Assembly: GCA_021777285.1 (NCBI GenBank)
Contig: JAJYDR010000004.1
Span: 6,427-70,426 of the forward strand
DNA from: Actinomycetes bacterium
Lineage (GTDB): Bacteria; Actinomycetota; Acidimicrobiia; Acidimicrobiales; RAAP-2
DNA: 64,000 nucleotides
Direction: 5' to 3'
The notes beneath the pieces are model-generated. The model did not search any database. It saw nothing but the letters and a program-made list of their open reading frames with translations, and was not told where the DNA came from. Positions 10,350-18,260 of this stretch are shown here, one piece after another; within the stretch, counting starts at the first letter, position 1; the number at the start of each line of letters is the position of its first letter. Made by a program: the position numbers and the translations under genes.

Positions 10350-11975
10350 CTATCGCCGCGACGGCAGCGGCAGCGGGGTCGCCTCGCGCAGCGCCTCGCC
10401 CGCGTGGTAGCTCGAGCGCGTGAGCGGCGAGGACTGCACGTGGCCCAGGCCCAGACGTCGGCCCCGGCTCGCCAAGTCCTCGAACTCGGCCGGCTCCCAC
10501 CAGCGCGCCACGGGCACGTGATCCGCCGTGGGCCGCACGTACTGGCCGATCGTCGCGATCGACACGCCGACCGCCGCCAGATCCGCCAGGGTCTCTTCGA
10601 CTTCGTCAGCGGTCTCGCCGAGGCCGACCATCATGCCGGACTTGGTCGTGAGGCCCTGGGCGCCGGCGCGCGCGAGCACGGTCAAGGAGCGCAGGTAGCC
10701 CGCGCTCGGCCGGACGGCCCGTTGGAGCCGAGCGACCGTCTCAATGTTGTGGTTCACCACGTCGGGTCGGACGTCGAGGATCAATTGCAGGCTCTCGACG
10801 TCGCCCTTGAGGTCGCTGATCAGCACCTCCACGGTTGTCTGGGGCGATCGCTCGCGAATCGCCGTGACCGTGGCGGCGATCGCGCCGGCGCCGCCGTCGG
10901 CGAGGTCGTCGCGGGCCACGCACGTGATGACCGCGTGACTGAGCCCAAGGCGCACCACCGCTTCGGCGACGCGTTCGGGCTCGGTCGGATCCAGGGGCAG
11001 GGGCTTGCGCGTATCGATGAGGCAGAACCCGCAGGCCCTCGTGCACCGCTCGCCGTTCACCATGAAGGTCGCCGTGCCCGACGCCCAACACTCGTAGATA
11101 TTCGGACAGCCCGCTTCCTCACAGACCGTCACCAGGCGCAGCCCGTCGGTCAGCTTGCGTAACGACTGATACTCCGCACCCATGTGCGCCTCGATGCGCA
11201 GCCACGACGGCTTGCGCGAGCGCAGCTCGACCCCGGCGTCGGGGTCAACGCCGGCCTTGCGCAGGCGGCGCAGCAGGGGCCGCTCCGACGAGGTGGTCGC
11301 GCCGCTGCGGTCAACCGCGGCGATCGAACCGCCCCCGCCGAAGGCCGTGTCGAGCGTCGCGCCAAGAAACTCTTCGACGTCACCGAAACTCGCCTCGAGA
11401 CCGAGCGAGCGCATCGAGCCCACCGGCTTGTCGGGGATCCCGCATGGCACGATCGCGTCGAACGCCCGCAGGTCGACGTCCACGTTGAGCGCGACGCCGT
11501 GCAGCGTCCGACGAAACCCCGCGCGGTTGCGCTCGGTTCGCACGCCAACGGCCGCGATCTTGACCGGTCGCTCGTCGAGCCGGGCCCAGACGCCCGGGTA
11601 GCCCTCGAGGCGACCCACACGACCAAGGCGGCCCTCGGGGTCGAAGTGGCTCACCGTGGCGATGACCGCATCCTCTAAGCGACCCACGTGCTCGCGTCCC
11701 GCGGCCGGCCCGTCGTCCACTGTCACGATGGCCCACGCGACGACCTGGCCGGGCCCGTGATAGGTGACATCCCCGCCGCGATCGGCCTCGACGACGTCCG
11801 CGTCGAGACTGGACGGCGGAACGAGGAAGTGCTCGGGAACGGCACGGATGCCGAGCGTGTAGGTCGGCGGGTGCTCCATCACGAGCACGTAGTCGTCGGT
11901 CGCCTCCATCCACGCGCGCTGGAGGTCATTCGCCTCGCGGAAGCTGACCCGCCCCACGTGGCGGCGCCGCAGCAT
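10350..11975 (-). CDS. LipB-LipA fusion: octanoyltransferase plus lipoyl synthase
   Basis: This 541-residue protein joins two consecutive enzymes of lipoate assembly. Residues 1-215 are LipB: RGGDVTYHGPGQ, the catalytic Lys segment PVKIAAVGVR and catalytic Cys178 in VPCGIPDKPVGS. Residues 235-541 are LipA, a radical-SAM enzyme: auxiliary-cluster cysteines C285, C290, C296, SAM-cluster cysteines C311, C315, C318 (CTRACGFC) and the terminal SPLTRSSYHA with the conserved Ser. All key residues are present, so both halves look active. ATG 11975 directly abuts the E2 stop, with no spacer. One polypeptide could transfer octanoate to the E2 lysine and insert sulfur. No frameshift or internal stop separates the halves. 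Confidence 0.95.
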   Translation of the reverse strand: MLRRRHVGRVSFREANDLQRAWMEATDDYVLVMEHPPTYTLGIRAVPEHFLVPPSSLDADVVEADRGGDVTYHGPGQVVAWAIVTVDDGPAAGREHVGRLEDAVIATVSHFDPEGRLGRVGRLEGYPGVWARLDERPVKIAAVGVRTERNRAGFRRTLHGVALNVDVDLRAFDAIVPCGIPDKPVGSMRSLGLEASFGDVEEFLGATLDTAFGGGGSIAAVDRSGATTSSERPLLRRLRKAGVDPDAGVELRSRKPSWLRIEAHMGAEYQSLRKLTDGLRLVTVCEEAGCPNIYECWASGTATFMVNGERCTRACGFCLIDTRKPLPLDPTEPERVAEAVVRLGLSHAVITCVARDDLADGGAGAIAATVTAIRERSPQTTVEVLISDLKGDVESLQLILDVRPDVVNHNIETVARLQRAVRPSAGYLRSLTVLARAGAQGLTTKSGMMVGLGETADEVEETLADLAAVGVSIATIGQYVRPTADHVPVARWWEPAEFEDLASRGRRLGLGHVQSSPLTRSSYHAGEALREATPLPLPSRR

Positions 11976-13178
11976 CTAGTGCTCGCTCTCCAGGTCAAGT
12001 CCCGCGAGCAGCTCGGCGACCCGCTCGAGGTACGCCGTCGCGGTGAACGGTTCGCAGACGCGGTGGTCGAAGGACAAGCCGATGACCACGCGACGACCCA
12101 CGCCGACCGACACGCCGTCGTCGAGCACGATCGGCACTCGGCGAACGGCGCCCATCGAGAGCACCGCCACTTCGGGCTGGATGATGATCGGATTCGTCCA
12201 GAGCGAGTTCGGTCCGGTCGGACCCACGAGGGTGAACGTCCCGCCCATCAGGTCATCAGTGGTGAGCTGGCGCGTCGAGACCCGTTCGAAGAGCTCGTGC
12301 ACGCGTCGAGCGAGAGCTCGAAGCGTCAAGCCGGCGGCCGCGTGCACGACCGGCACGAGCATGCCGTCGCGCAGGACCTCGCGCATGAACCCGAGGTTCA
12401 CGGTTCGGTGCACGACCAGCTCGTCGCCCGCGAACGTGGCGTTCAGGAATTCGAATTCGCCCAGCGCCCGAACAGCGGCCAGTCCCATGACCATCTGGTC
12501 CGATATCTCGACACCGTCGCGGGTACGTCGGCCCAGCTCGTCGAGCTGATCGAAGATCGACGCGTCGACCTCGATCGCCACGAAACCGTGCGGCGTGCTC
12601 TGGGAAGAGAGTGTCATGTGCTGGCCCATCCGGCGAAGGCCGTTGGACAGCGGCACCACTTCCTCGTCCGTCGGACCGTTGGCGACGGCCCGTTCGGCGT
12701 CTCGGCGCGTGATTGCGCCCCCCGGCCCCGACCCGTGGACCTTCGTCGGTTCGACCCCGCCGTCGGCGAGGATCCGGCGCACGACCGGTGACATCACCAC
12801 ACCGGCGACCCGCTCACCCGGCGCCGCCGGGGCGTCGCTCGTGGGCGCTGGCGCGCTCGGTGCTGGCGCGCTCGGTGCTGGCGCGGGCACGCTGGGCGCG
12901 CTCGGCGCTGCCGCCGCCGGCGGCGCCACGGAACCCGCTACGGCGTTCTCGTCGATGACGGCCACGCGTGACCCGGTCTCAACCGTGTCGCCTTCGGCGG
13001 CCAGAATTTCAGTCAGCACTCCCGCTGCGGGCGAGGGCATCTCGGAGTCGACCTTGTCGGTCGAGACCTCAAAGAGCGGCTCGTCACGGGCGACCGAGTC
13101 GCCAACCTTCTTGAACCACCGAGTAATGATCCCCTCGGTAACCGATTCGCCCAGTGACGGCAGCGTGACATCAGCCAA
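11976..13178 (-). CDS. 2-oxoacid dehydrogenase E2 (lipoyl acyltransferase)
   Basis: This 400-residue protein has one lipoyl domain (1-80, lipoylated K42 in STDKVDSEM), an Ala/Pro linker with a tandem repeat, a peripheral subunit-binding domain (about 145-180, SPVVRRILADGG) and a catalytic domain (about 190-400). The usual DHRxxDG motif reads SFDHRVCEPF: His372 is kept, but the Asp position is Glu376 and the Gly is Pro377. Whether it serves pyruvate, 2-oxoglutarate or branched-chain substrates is unclear; no E1 gene is in the window. The start is TTG 13178, which gives the canonical ADVTLPSLGESVTEG N-terminus and overlaps the end of lpd by 8 bases. Confidence 0.9.
   Translation of the reverse strand: MADVTLPSLGESVTEGIITRWFKKVGDSVARDEPLFEVSTDKVDSEMPSPAAGVLTEILAAEGDTVETGSRVAVIDENAVAGSVAPPAAAAPSAPSVPAPAPSAPAPSAPAPTSDAPAAPGERVAGVVMSPVVRRILADGGVEPTKVHGSGPGGAITRRDAERAVANGPTDEEVVPLSNGLRRMGQHMTLSSQSTPHGFVAIEVDASIFDQLDELGRRTRDGVEISDQMVMGLAAVRALGEFEFLNATFAGDELVVHRTVNLGFMREVLRDGMLVPVVHAAAGLTLRALARRVHELFERVSTRQLTTDDLMGGTFTLVGPTGPNSLWTNPIIIQPEVAVLSMGAVRRVPIVLDDGVSVGVGRRVVIGLSFDHRVCEPFTATAYLERVAELLAGLDLESEH
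12847..12885. repeat. 15-bp tandem repeat in the E2 linker
   Basis: The unit GCTGGCGCGCTCGGT occurs twice in tandem (12847-12861, 12862-12876), followed by nine matching bases. In the E2 reading frame it encodes Ala-Pro-Ser repeats of the flexible inter-domain linker. Unit length is a multiple of three, so copy-number change would alter linker length without frameshift. Confidence 0.85.
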
Positions 13179-14586
13179 CGTGGAGCCCCCTCCCAGCTAG
13201 CGCCAACAGCGTCTCGCCGAAGGTCTCCGACAACGACGGGTGCGGCTGAATCAGCGCGGCGGCCTCTTCGGCCGTCGCCTCCCAGTTCACGGCGTAGTAG
13301 CCAGCGCCGAGCTGCTCGGTCACCCACGGCCCCGCCATGTGCACGCCGAGGATCTGTCCGGCCGTTCCGTCAGCGCGCTTCTCAGCGATGATCTTGACGA
13401 CCCCTTCAGTCTCGCCAATGATCTGGGCGCGGCTGTTGCCACCGAAGGGGTCCTTCTTCACGACGACGTCGTAACCCCGCTCCTTGGCCGCGGCCTCGGT
13501 CAGGCCGACGAAGGCGACTTCGGGGTTCGAGTAGATCGCCCACGGTACGCGGTCGTAGTCCACCGGTACCACCGGCTCGCCCAGGATCGTCTTGATCGCC
13601 ACGATCGCCTCGGCGAAGCCCACGTGGGCGAGCTGGGGGGTGTTGGCGACGATGTCGCCGATGGCGTAGACGTTGGGGTTCGCGGTGCGCATCGAGGAGT
13701 TCGCGACGACGAAGCCCCGGTCGTTGATTTCGACACCGGTTCCGTCACCGAGCAGGCCCTCACTGCGCGGGCGCCGGCCGACGGCGAGCACCACGACCTC
13801 GACGACGACGTCGTCGCCGCCCTCGACGTGCACGGCCGTCTTACCCTTGGCGGGCGTGTGGCCGGTGACGTTCACGCCAGCGCGCACCTCGATCCCGCGC
13901 TTCTTGAAGGAGCGCTGCACGACGCTCACCACTTCGCTGTCACAGCCCGCGAGAATCGTCGGCAGACCTTCGAGGACGGTCACCGTCGCGCCCATGTCCG
14001 ACAGCATCGAGGCGAACTCACAGCCGATCGCCCCGCCGCCGATCACCGCGGCGCTCGCGGGCAGGGTGTCGAGGTCCAAGAACTCGTCTGAGGTCAGTAC
14101 GACCTTGCCGTCGACGTCAAAGCCGGGCAGGGTCCGCGGGACCGAGCCCGCCGCCAGGATGACGTTGGTCCCCTTCGCCTCGACGCCGGCGTCGGCCCCG
14201 TCGAGCACGCGAACGACCTGGTCCGCGTCGAGTCGCGCGGTACCTTCGAAGATGGTCACCTTGCGACCCTTGAGGAGGCCCGACAGGCCCTTGTGCAGCT
14301 TGTCGACGACCTCGTTCTTGCGAGCCTGGCTCACCGAGAAGTCCACCGACACCGCGCCGGTGCCGATGCCGAAGTTGCTGGCGTGTTCGATCGTGCGGCG
14401 CACGTGGGCCGTCTCGAGGAACTCCTTGGCCGGTACGCAGCCCCGGTGCAGGCAGGTCCCGCCGACCTTGTCCCGCTCGATGAGTGCAACATTGAGTCCC
14501 GCCGCGGCCCCGTAGAGCGCAGCGGCGTAGCCGCCGGGGCCACCTCCGATGATCACAACGTCAAACTGCTGGACCTCGTTTGTCAC
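13171..14586 (-). CDS. lpd: Dihydrolipoyl dehydrogenase (E3)
   Basis: This 471-residue FAD enzyme reoxidises dihydrolipoamide on E2 with NAD+. It has GGGPGGYAAAL for FAD near residue 13, the redox disulfide GGTCLHRGCVPAK, an NAD-binding GGGAIGCEFA segment and the C-terminal dimer-interface HPSLSETFGE carrying the catalytic His-Glu pair. Length is normal. GTG 14586 has GAAGGG upstream. It is the first gene of lpd-E2-lipBA, all of which overlap or abut. A dyad lies directly upstream at 14604-14630. Confidence 0.95.
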   Translation of the reverse strand: MTNEVQQFDVVIIGGGPGGYAAALYGAAAGLNVALIERDKVGGTCLHRGCVPAKEFLETAHVRRTIEHASNFGIGTGAVSVDFSVSQARKNEVVDKLHKGLSGLLKGRKVTIFEGTARLDADQVVRVLDGADAGVEAKGTNVILAAGSVPRTLPGFDVDGKVVLTSDEFLDLDTLPASAAVIGGGAIGCEFASMLSDMGATVTVLEGLPTILAGCDSEVVSVVQRSFKKRGIEVRAGVNVTGHTPAKGKTAVHVEGGDDVVVEVVVLAVGRRPRSEGLLGDGTGVEINDRGFVVANSSMRTANPNVYAIGDIVANTPQLAHVGFAEAIVAIKTILGEPVVPVDYDRVPWAIYSNPEVAFVGLTEAAAKERGYDVVVKKDPFGGNSRAQIIGETEGVVKIIAEKRADGTAGQILGVHMAGPWVTEQLGAGYYAVNWEATAEEAAALIQPHPSLSETFGETLLALAGRGLHVG

Positions 14587-14603
14587 GGCGGATTCCCTTC
14601 GTA

Positions 14604-14633
14604 GATTTCGTCACTGAGACCTACGAAATCCTA
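14604..14633 (-). promoter_or_regulatory. Dyad and possible -10 element upstream of lpd-E2-lipBA
   Basis: Perfect 8-base arms GATTTCGT (14604-14611) and ACGAAATC (14623-14630) are separated by 11 bases, 18 to 44 bases upstream of the lpd GTG. On the minus strand a -10-like TAGGAT (14633-14628) overlaps the distal arm. The position fits a repressor site controlling the operon; the regulator is unknown. Confidence 0.45.
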
Positions 14634-14667
14634 ATGTTTCTGACGCCGCCGCCGTCACGGCCGCGTG

Positions 14668-15105
14668 CTAGCGCTGTTGGCCCTGTTGACGGTCGGCCGC
14701 CGCCGTGGCGAGTTCGTCGACGAATTCGTTCATCGGATCGCCGGCGTGGCCCCGCACCCAGGAGAAGGTGACCGTGCGCTCGCCGCGCAGCGTGAGGTCG
14801 AACAGGGGCTCCCAGAGATCGCGGTTCGCCACGGGCTGACCCTGGGAGTTCTTCCATCCCCGCCGCAGCCAGCCGACGTACCAGTGGTCGTTGAAGCACT
14901 TCACCACGTAGGTCGAGTCGCTCACGATCTCCACGTCGCCGTCGGGATTGGCCCGCAGGGCCTCGAGGACCGCGCGAAGCTCCATCCGCTGGTTCGTCGT
15001 GCGCGGCTCGGCGCCGCTCGCGTAGCCCTCCACGCCGCGCGCCCACGCCCAGCCGCCCGGTCCGGGGTTGCCCCGGCAGGCGCCGTCGGTGTGAATCCGG
15101 ATCAC
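14668..15105 (-). CDS. rnhA: Ribonuclease HI
   Basis: This 145-residue enzyme degrades RNA in RNA-DNA hybrids. The acidic active-site residues are recognisable: Asp7 in IHTDGACRGNPGPGG, Glu in NQRMELRAVLEAL, Asp in IVSDSTYVVKC and the final Asp in GHAGDPMNEFVDELA. GTG 15105 overlaps the Rrf2 stop by four bases (GTGA), so translation is coupled to the regulator upstream. The C-terminus ends in a Gln/Arg-rich tail. Confidence 0.95.
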   Translation of the reverse strand: MIRIHTDGACRGNPGPGGWAWARGVEGYASGAEPRTTNQRMELRAVLEALRANPDGDVEIVSDSTYVVKCFNDHWYVGWLRRGWKNSQGQPVANRDLWEPLFDLTLRGERTVTFSWVRGHAGDPMNEFVDELATAAADRQQGQQR

Positions 15106-15560
15106 AGCTGGCGCGTGATCCACGCGTCCTCGTCGGCGGTGAAGCGCGTTACCGCGGCCGGCAGGTCGCCCCGCAAGACCTGGCCGAGGGTCACGTGCTC
15201 GAGCACCTCGCGCAGCGCCGCACGAACGGCGACCCACACGTCACGCAGGTGTTCGGCGTCGCCGCCGTAGTTCAGGGTTTCGGGGCGCATCCCGCGGACC
15301 CCGGCCATCGGGCCGCTCACCACGCGCAGGATGTCGGCGATCATGATCGCGTCGGGGTCGTAGGCGAGCCTGAACCCCCCCTCGGGGCCCCGCTGACTGG
15401 TCACCAGGCCACCGCGTCGCAGGTCCGAGAGGATCGCCCCCAGGAACTTGGCCGGCAGCTGCTGCTCGGCGGCCAGATGCTCGGCGCTCACCGACGTATT
15501 GCTCGCCGCCAGGGTGAGGAGCGCCCGAATGGCGTACTCGGCCTTCGCGGGAATCTGCAT
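15102..15560 (-). CDS. Rrf2-family transcriptional regulator without cysteines
   Basis: This 152-residue protein starts MQIPAKAEYAIRALLTLA and has the family winged helix (LPAKFLGAILSDLRRGGLVTSQRG, PEGGFRLA). Rrf2 members such as IscR, NsrR and RirA bind Fe-S clusters through three cysteines; this one has no cysteine anywhere, so it cannot sense that way. Targets are unknown. ATG 15560 is preceded at six bases by CAGAAT, and a GGGTCC/GGACCC dyad spans that element, suggesting autoregulation. It shares an operon with rnhA. Confidence 0.85.
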   Translation of the reverse strand: MQIPAKAEYAIRALLTLAASNTSVSAEHLAAEQQLPAKFLGAILSDLRRGGLVTSQRGPEGGFRLAYDPDAIMIADILRVVSGPMAGVRGMRPETLNYGGDAEHLRDVWVAVRAALREVLEHVTLGQVLRGDLPAAVTRFTADEDAWITRQL

Positions 15561-15589
15561 GGGTCCATTCTGCCCGAGTCGACGGACCC
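15561..15589 (-). promoter_or_regulatory. Possible autoregulatory dyad at the Rrf2 gene start
   Basis: Six-base arms GGGTCC (15561-15566) and GGACCC (15584-15589) with a 17-base spacer flank the putative -10 element CAGAAT (15572-15567 on the minus strand), immediately before the ATG. Arms are short and G+C-rich, so chance is possible. Confidence 0.3.
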
Positions 15590-15675
15590 CGCCGGGTAAT
15601 CGACCGCGGCGACGGGAATCCGGTGGCGCCGTCCGCACAACTCGCGGCGCCCAGCGTCAGCCGTAGAGTGGGCGA

Positions 15676-16305
15676 ATGTTCGACCTCGCGACGCGCCGCT
15701 TCTACCTGTGCGTGGGTCACCGTGACGATCTCGCGGACTTCTTGCCCGCGGCGTTGCGTGGCGGCGTAGACGTCGTCCAGCTGCGCGAGAAAGACCTCGA
15801 CGACGAACAGCGCCGGGTCTCGGGCCGGTTGATGGCCGCAATCTGTCGAGACTTCGGCGTCCCGTTCGTCATGAACGACTCGCCGTTCCTCGCGGCCGAG
15901 GTGGGGGCCGACGGCGTTCACGTCGGCCAGGACGACGTCAGCGTGGCGTTTTGTCGCGAGCTGCTCGGCCCCGATGCGATCGTGGGCCTGTCGACCCACG
16001 ACCCCGAGGAGTTCGCGCGCGCGCTCGAGCAGCCGACCACCTACCGGAGCGCCGGACCGATCGTGGCGACCCCGACCAAGCCGGGCCGCACGGGCACGGG
16101 GATCGAGTACGCGGTCGACTGCACGACTCGAAGCGACCAGCCGGTCTTTGTCACGGGTGCCGTGAACGCCGACAACGTCGCGTCACTCGTTCGCGCGGGG
16201 CTGCGGCACTTCGTGGTCGTTCGCGCCCTCACGACCGCCTCCGACCCCTACGCCGCGGCGGTCGCGATTCGCCGCGCCATGGACGAGGCCCTCGACAACG
16301 CCTAA
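15676..16305 (+). CDS. thiE: Thiamine-phosphate synthase
   Basis: This 209-residue TIM-barrel enzyme couples the pyrimidine and thiazole moieties of thiamine. Motifs are VVQLREKDLD near 35, FVMNDSPFLAAEVGADGVHVGQDD around 70-95, IVGLSTH and GPIVATPTKPGRTG. It stands alone without thiG or thiC nearby. ATG 15676 follows TAGAGT by six bases, with no Shine-Dalgarno, so a leaderless mRNA is likely; no TPP riboswitch is possible in that arrangement. It ends in a 4-base tail-to-tail overlap with the hydrolase at 16302. Confidence 0.92.
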   Translation: MFDLATRRFYLCVGHRDDLADFLPAALRGGVDVVQLREKDLDDEQRRVSGRLMAAICRDFGVPFVMNDSPFLAAEVGADGVHVGQDDVSVAFCRELLGPDAIVGLSTHDPEEFARALEQPTTYRSAGPIVATPTKPGRTGTGIEYAVDCTTRSDQPVFVTGAVNADNVASLVRAGLRHFVVVRALTTASDPYAAAVAIRRAMDEALDNA

Positions 16306-17048
16306 CGGTGCCGGTCGAGCCAGCCGAGCAGAGTGGCCACCATGCGAGGGTCCGCGCGCAATTGGTGTCCCGCGCCCTGAATCAGCCGCAGCTCACCGCG
16401 GCCCTCGGCCGCGCTCAGCAGGTCCCGCGCGTCACTCGAGGGCACTTCCAGGTCATCGGCGCCGTGGCCAATCAGGAGCCGTCGGGGTGGCACCTTCGCG
16501 ACCGCGCCGATCGGGTCGACGGCCAGCACGTCGTTGCGCAACTCCTCGGCGGGGAGCAGATCCTTCTCGTCACCCACGACCCCCGCGCCGATGATCCACT
16601 GGCGAAAGAGGACCGCCGCGCCGCACCAGGTCTCCATGTGCGCCGGAGCGGCGAACGTGGCGACACCTCGCACGCGCTCGTCGTCGGCGGTCACCGCGAG
16701 CGCGAGCGCGCCGCCGAAGCCGAAACCCGCGAGCGAGATCCTGCCACCGTCCTGGTCGATCCGCTCAATGATCGCGCCGAGGTCACGACGCCATTGGCTG
16801 GCCGAGAAGGTTCCCGTGCTCCCGCCGACCCCCGACAGCGTCCCGGTCGCGACCGTCCAGCCCGACTCACTCGCCAGGTGCTCGGCGAGCTCGGGCAGCA
16901 GGCCGGCGGCCTGGCGGCCCATGCCCATCGCGCGGGGCAGGCCGTGCACCAGCACGAGGACGTGGCCAGCGGCCGGTCGAGCGCTCGACGTCGCGATGCG
17001 CAGGTCGAGCAGCGACGCGCCGCTGGCCAGCTGTTCGTGAACGAGCAC
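16302..17048 (-). CDS. Alpha/beta-hydrolase-fold protein lacking the nucleophilic serine
   Basis: This 248-residue protein has the fold's oxyanion strand (VLVLVHGLPRAMG), an acidic-residue loop (LLIGHGADDLEVP) and a late His (GAGHQLRADP). The nucleophile elbow, normally G-x-S-x-G, reads GFGFGG: Gly110 occupies the Ser position. I checked the codons (GGT TTC GGC TTC GGC GGC) and see no frameshift. It is either non-hydrolytic or uses another mechanism. GTG 17048 follows the acyl-CoA dehydrogenase stop by 6 bases, with AAGGCG as ribosome-binding site, so the two form an operon. Confidence 0.75.
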   Translation of the reverse strand: MLVHEQLASGASLLDLRIATSSARPAAGHVLVLVHGLPRAMGMGRQAAGLLPELAEHLASESGWTVATGTLSGVGGSTGTFSASQWRRDLGAIIERIDQDGGRISLAGFGFGGALALAVTADDERVRGVATFAAPAHMETWCGAAVLFRQWIIGAGVVGDEKDLLPAEELRNDVLAVDPIGAVAKVPPRRLLIGHGADDLEVPSSDARDLLSAAEGRGELRLIQGAGHQLRADPRMVATLLGWLDRHR

Positions 17049-17054
17049 GACGCC

Positions 17055-18170
17055 TTAAATACCAAGCTGGGTGGCGAGCAGCTCGCGATGGTACGCCGGA
17101 TCGCCGAGGAAGAGCTCCGAGCTCTTGGCCCGCTTGAAGTAGAGGTGGGCGTGGTGCTCCCAGGTGAAGCCGATGCCGCCGTGGATCTGGATGTTCTCGG
17201 CGGCGCAGTGAAAGTAGGCCTCGGAGCAGAACGACTTGGCGAGGCTCGCCGCGATGGGCAGTTCGTCGTTGCGCTCCTGCGCGGCCCAGGCCGCGTAGTA
17301 GGCGGCCGACTTCGCCGACTCCACGTCGAGCAACATGTCGGCGCACTTGTGCTTGATCGACTGGAACGAGCCGATGGGCCGACCGAACTGCACGCGGTTC
17401 TTCGCGTAGTCGACGGCGTTGTTGAGTACGCGCTGGGCCCCGCCGACCTGCTCGGCGGCCAGGGCGGCCGCCGCGATCTGCAGCGTCGTTGCAAGGCCGG
17501 CGAGCGCGCCGCCGTCGGTGCCCACGAGCCGGGCCGGGGCGTCGCGGTACGTGAGACGACTCTGCTTACGGGTTTGGTCCATGGTGGGCAGCAGCTCGCG
17601 CTCGAGCCCGGGGGCACCGGCCTCAACGGCGAACAACGAGAGGCCCGCCTCGGTCATGGCCGGCACGAAGATCACCGAGGCGCTCTGGCCGTCCGTGACG
17701 AAGCTGTTGACGCCGTTGAGTGTCCAAGCGCCGCTGGTGTTCGCAGCGGTGACCGACGTCGCGGCGAGATCCCACTGCCCGGCGTCGTCGGTCAGGGCGA
17801 CCGTCGCAATGGTGTCGCCCGACGCGATACCAGGCAGGAACGCCGCGCGGTCCTCGTCGGAGCCCACCAGCAGCACGGCGTTGGCCGCCAGGGCCACCGT
17901 GGAGAAGTACGGGGCGCACAGCAGCGCCGCGCCCATCTCTTCGAACACGACGTACAGCTCGACGGGGCCGTAGCCTTGGCCGCCGAATTGCTCGGGGATG
18001 CCGAGTCCCTGGAGCGCGAGCTCATCGGCCATCTGGCGCCACACGGCCGGGTCGTAACCCTCATCGGTGGCCATCAGCCGGCGGACTTCGGTTTCGGGTG
18101 ACTTCTCGTCCAAGAACCGCTTGACCATCTTGCGCAGTTCTTCCTGTTCCTCTGAAAAGCCAAAGTTCAT
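17055..18170 (-). CDS. Acyl-CoA dehydrogenase
   Basis: This 371-residue flavoprotein has the three-domain acyl-CoA dehydrogenase layout: N-terminal helices (MNFGFSEEQEELRKMVKRFL), a middle beta domain and a C-terminal helical domain with RVQFGRPIGSFQSIKHKCADML and IQIHGGIGFTWEHHAHLYFKRA. It resembles actinobacterial FadE proteins used in steroid or branched fatty-acid degradation, some of which act as heteromers; substrate and partners are not evident. GAGGGCGG precedes ATG 18170. It is co-transcribed with the serine-less hydrolase. Confidence 0.88.
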   Translation of the reverse strand: MNFGFSEEQEELRKMVKRFLDEKSPETEVRRLMATDEGYDPAVWRQMADELALQGLGIPEQFGGQGYGPVELYVVFEEMGAALLCAPYFSTVALAANAVLLVGSDEDRAAFLPGIASGDTIATVALTDDAGQWDLAATSVTAANTSGAWTLNGVNSFVTDGQSASVIFVPAMTEAGLSLFAVEAGAPGLERELLPTMDQTRKQSRLTYRDAPARLVGTDGGALAGLATTLQIAAAALAAEQVGGAQRVLNNAVDYAKNRVQFGRPIGSFQSIKHKCADMLLDVESAKSAAYYAAWAAQERNDELPIAASLAKSFCSEAYFHCAAENIQIHGGIGFTWEHHAHLYFKRAKSSELFLGDPAYHRELLATQLGI

Positions 18171-18260
18171 CGCCGCCCTCGATCTCCGCTTACTGGTGGG
18201 TTACTGCACTTGTGAGACTAGCGAAATCACCCTATCGACGTCGCGTGGCATCCTGATGGT

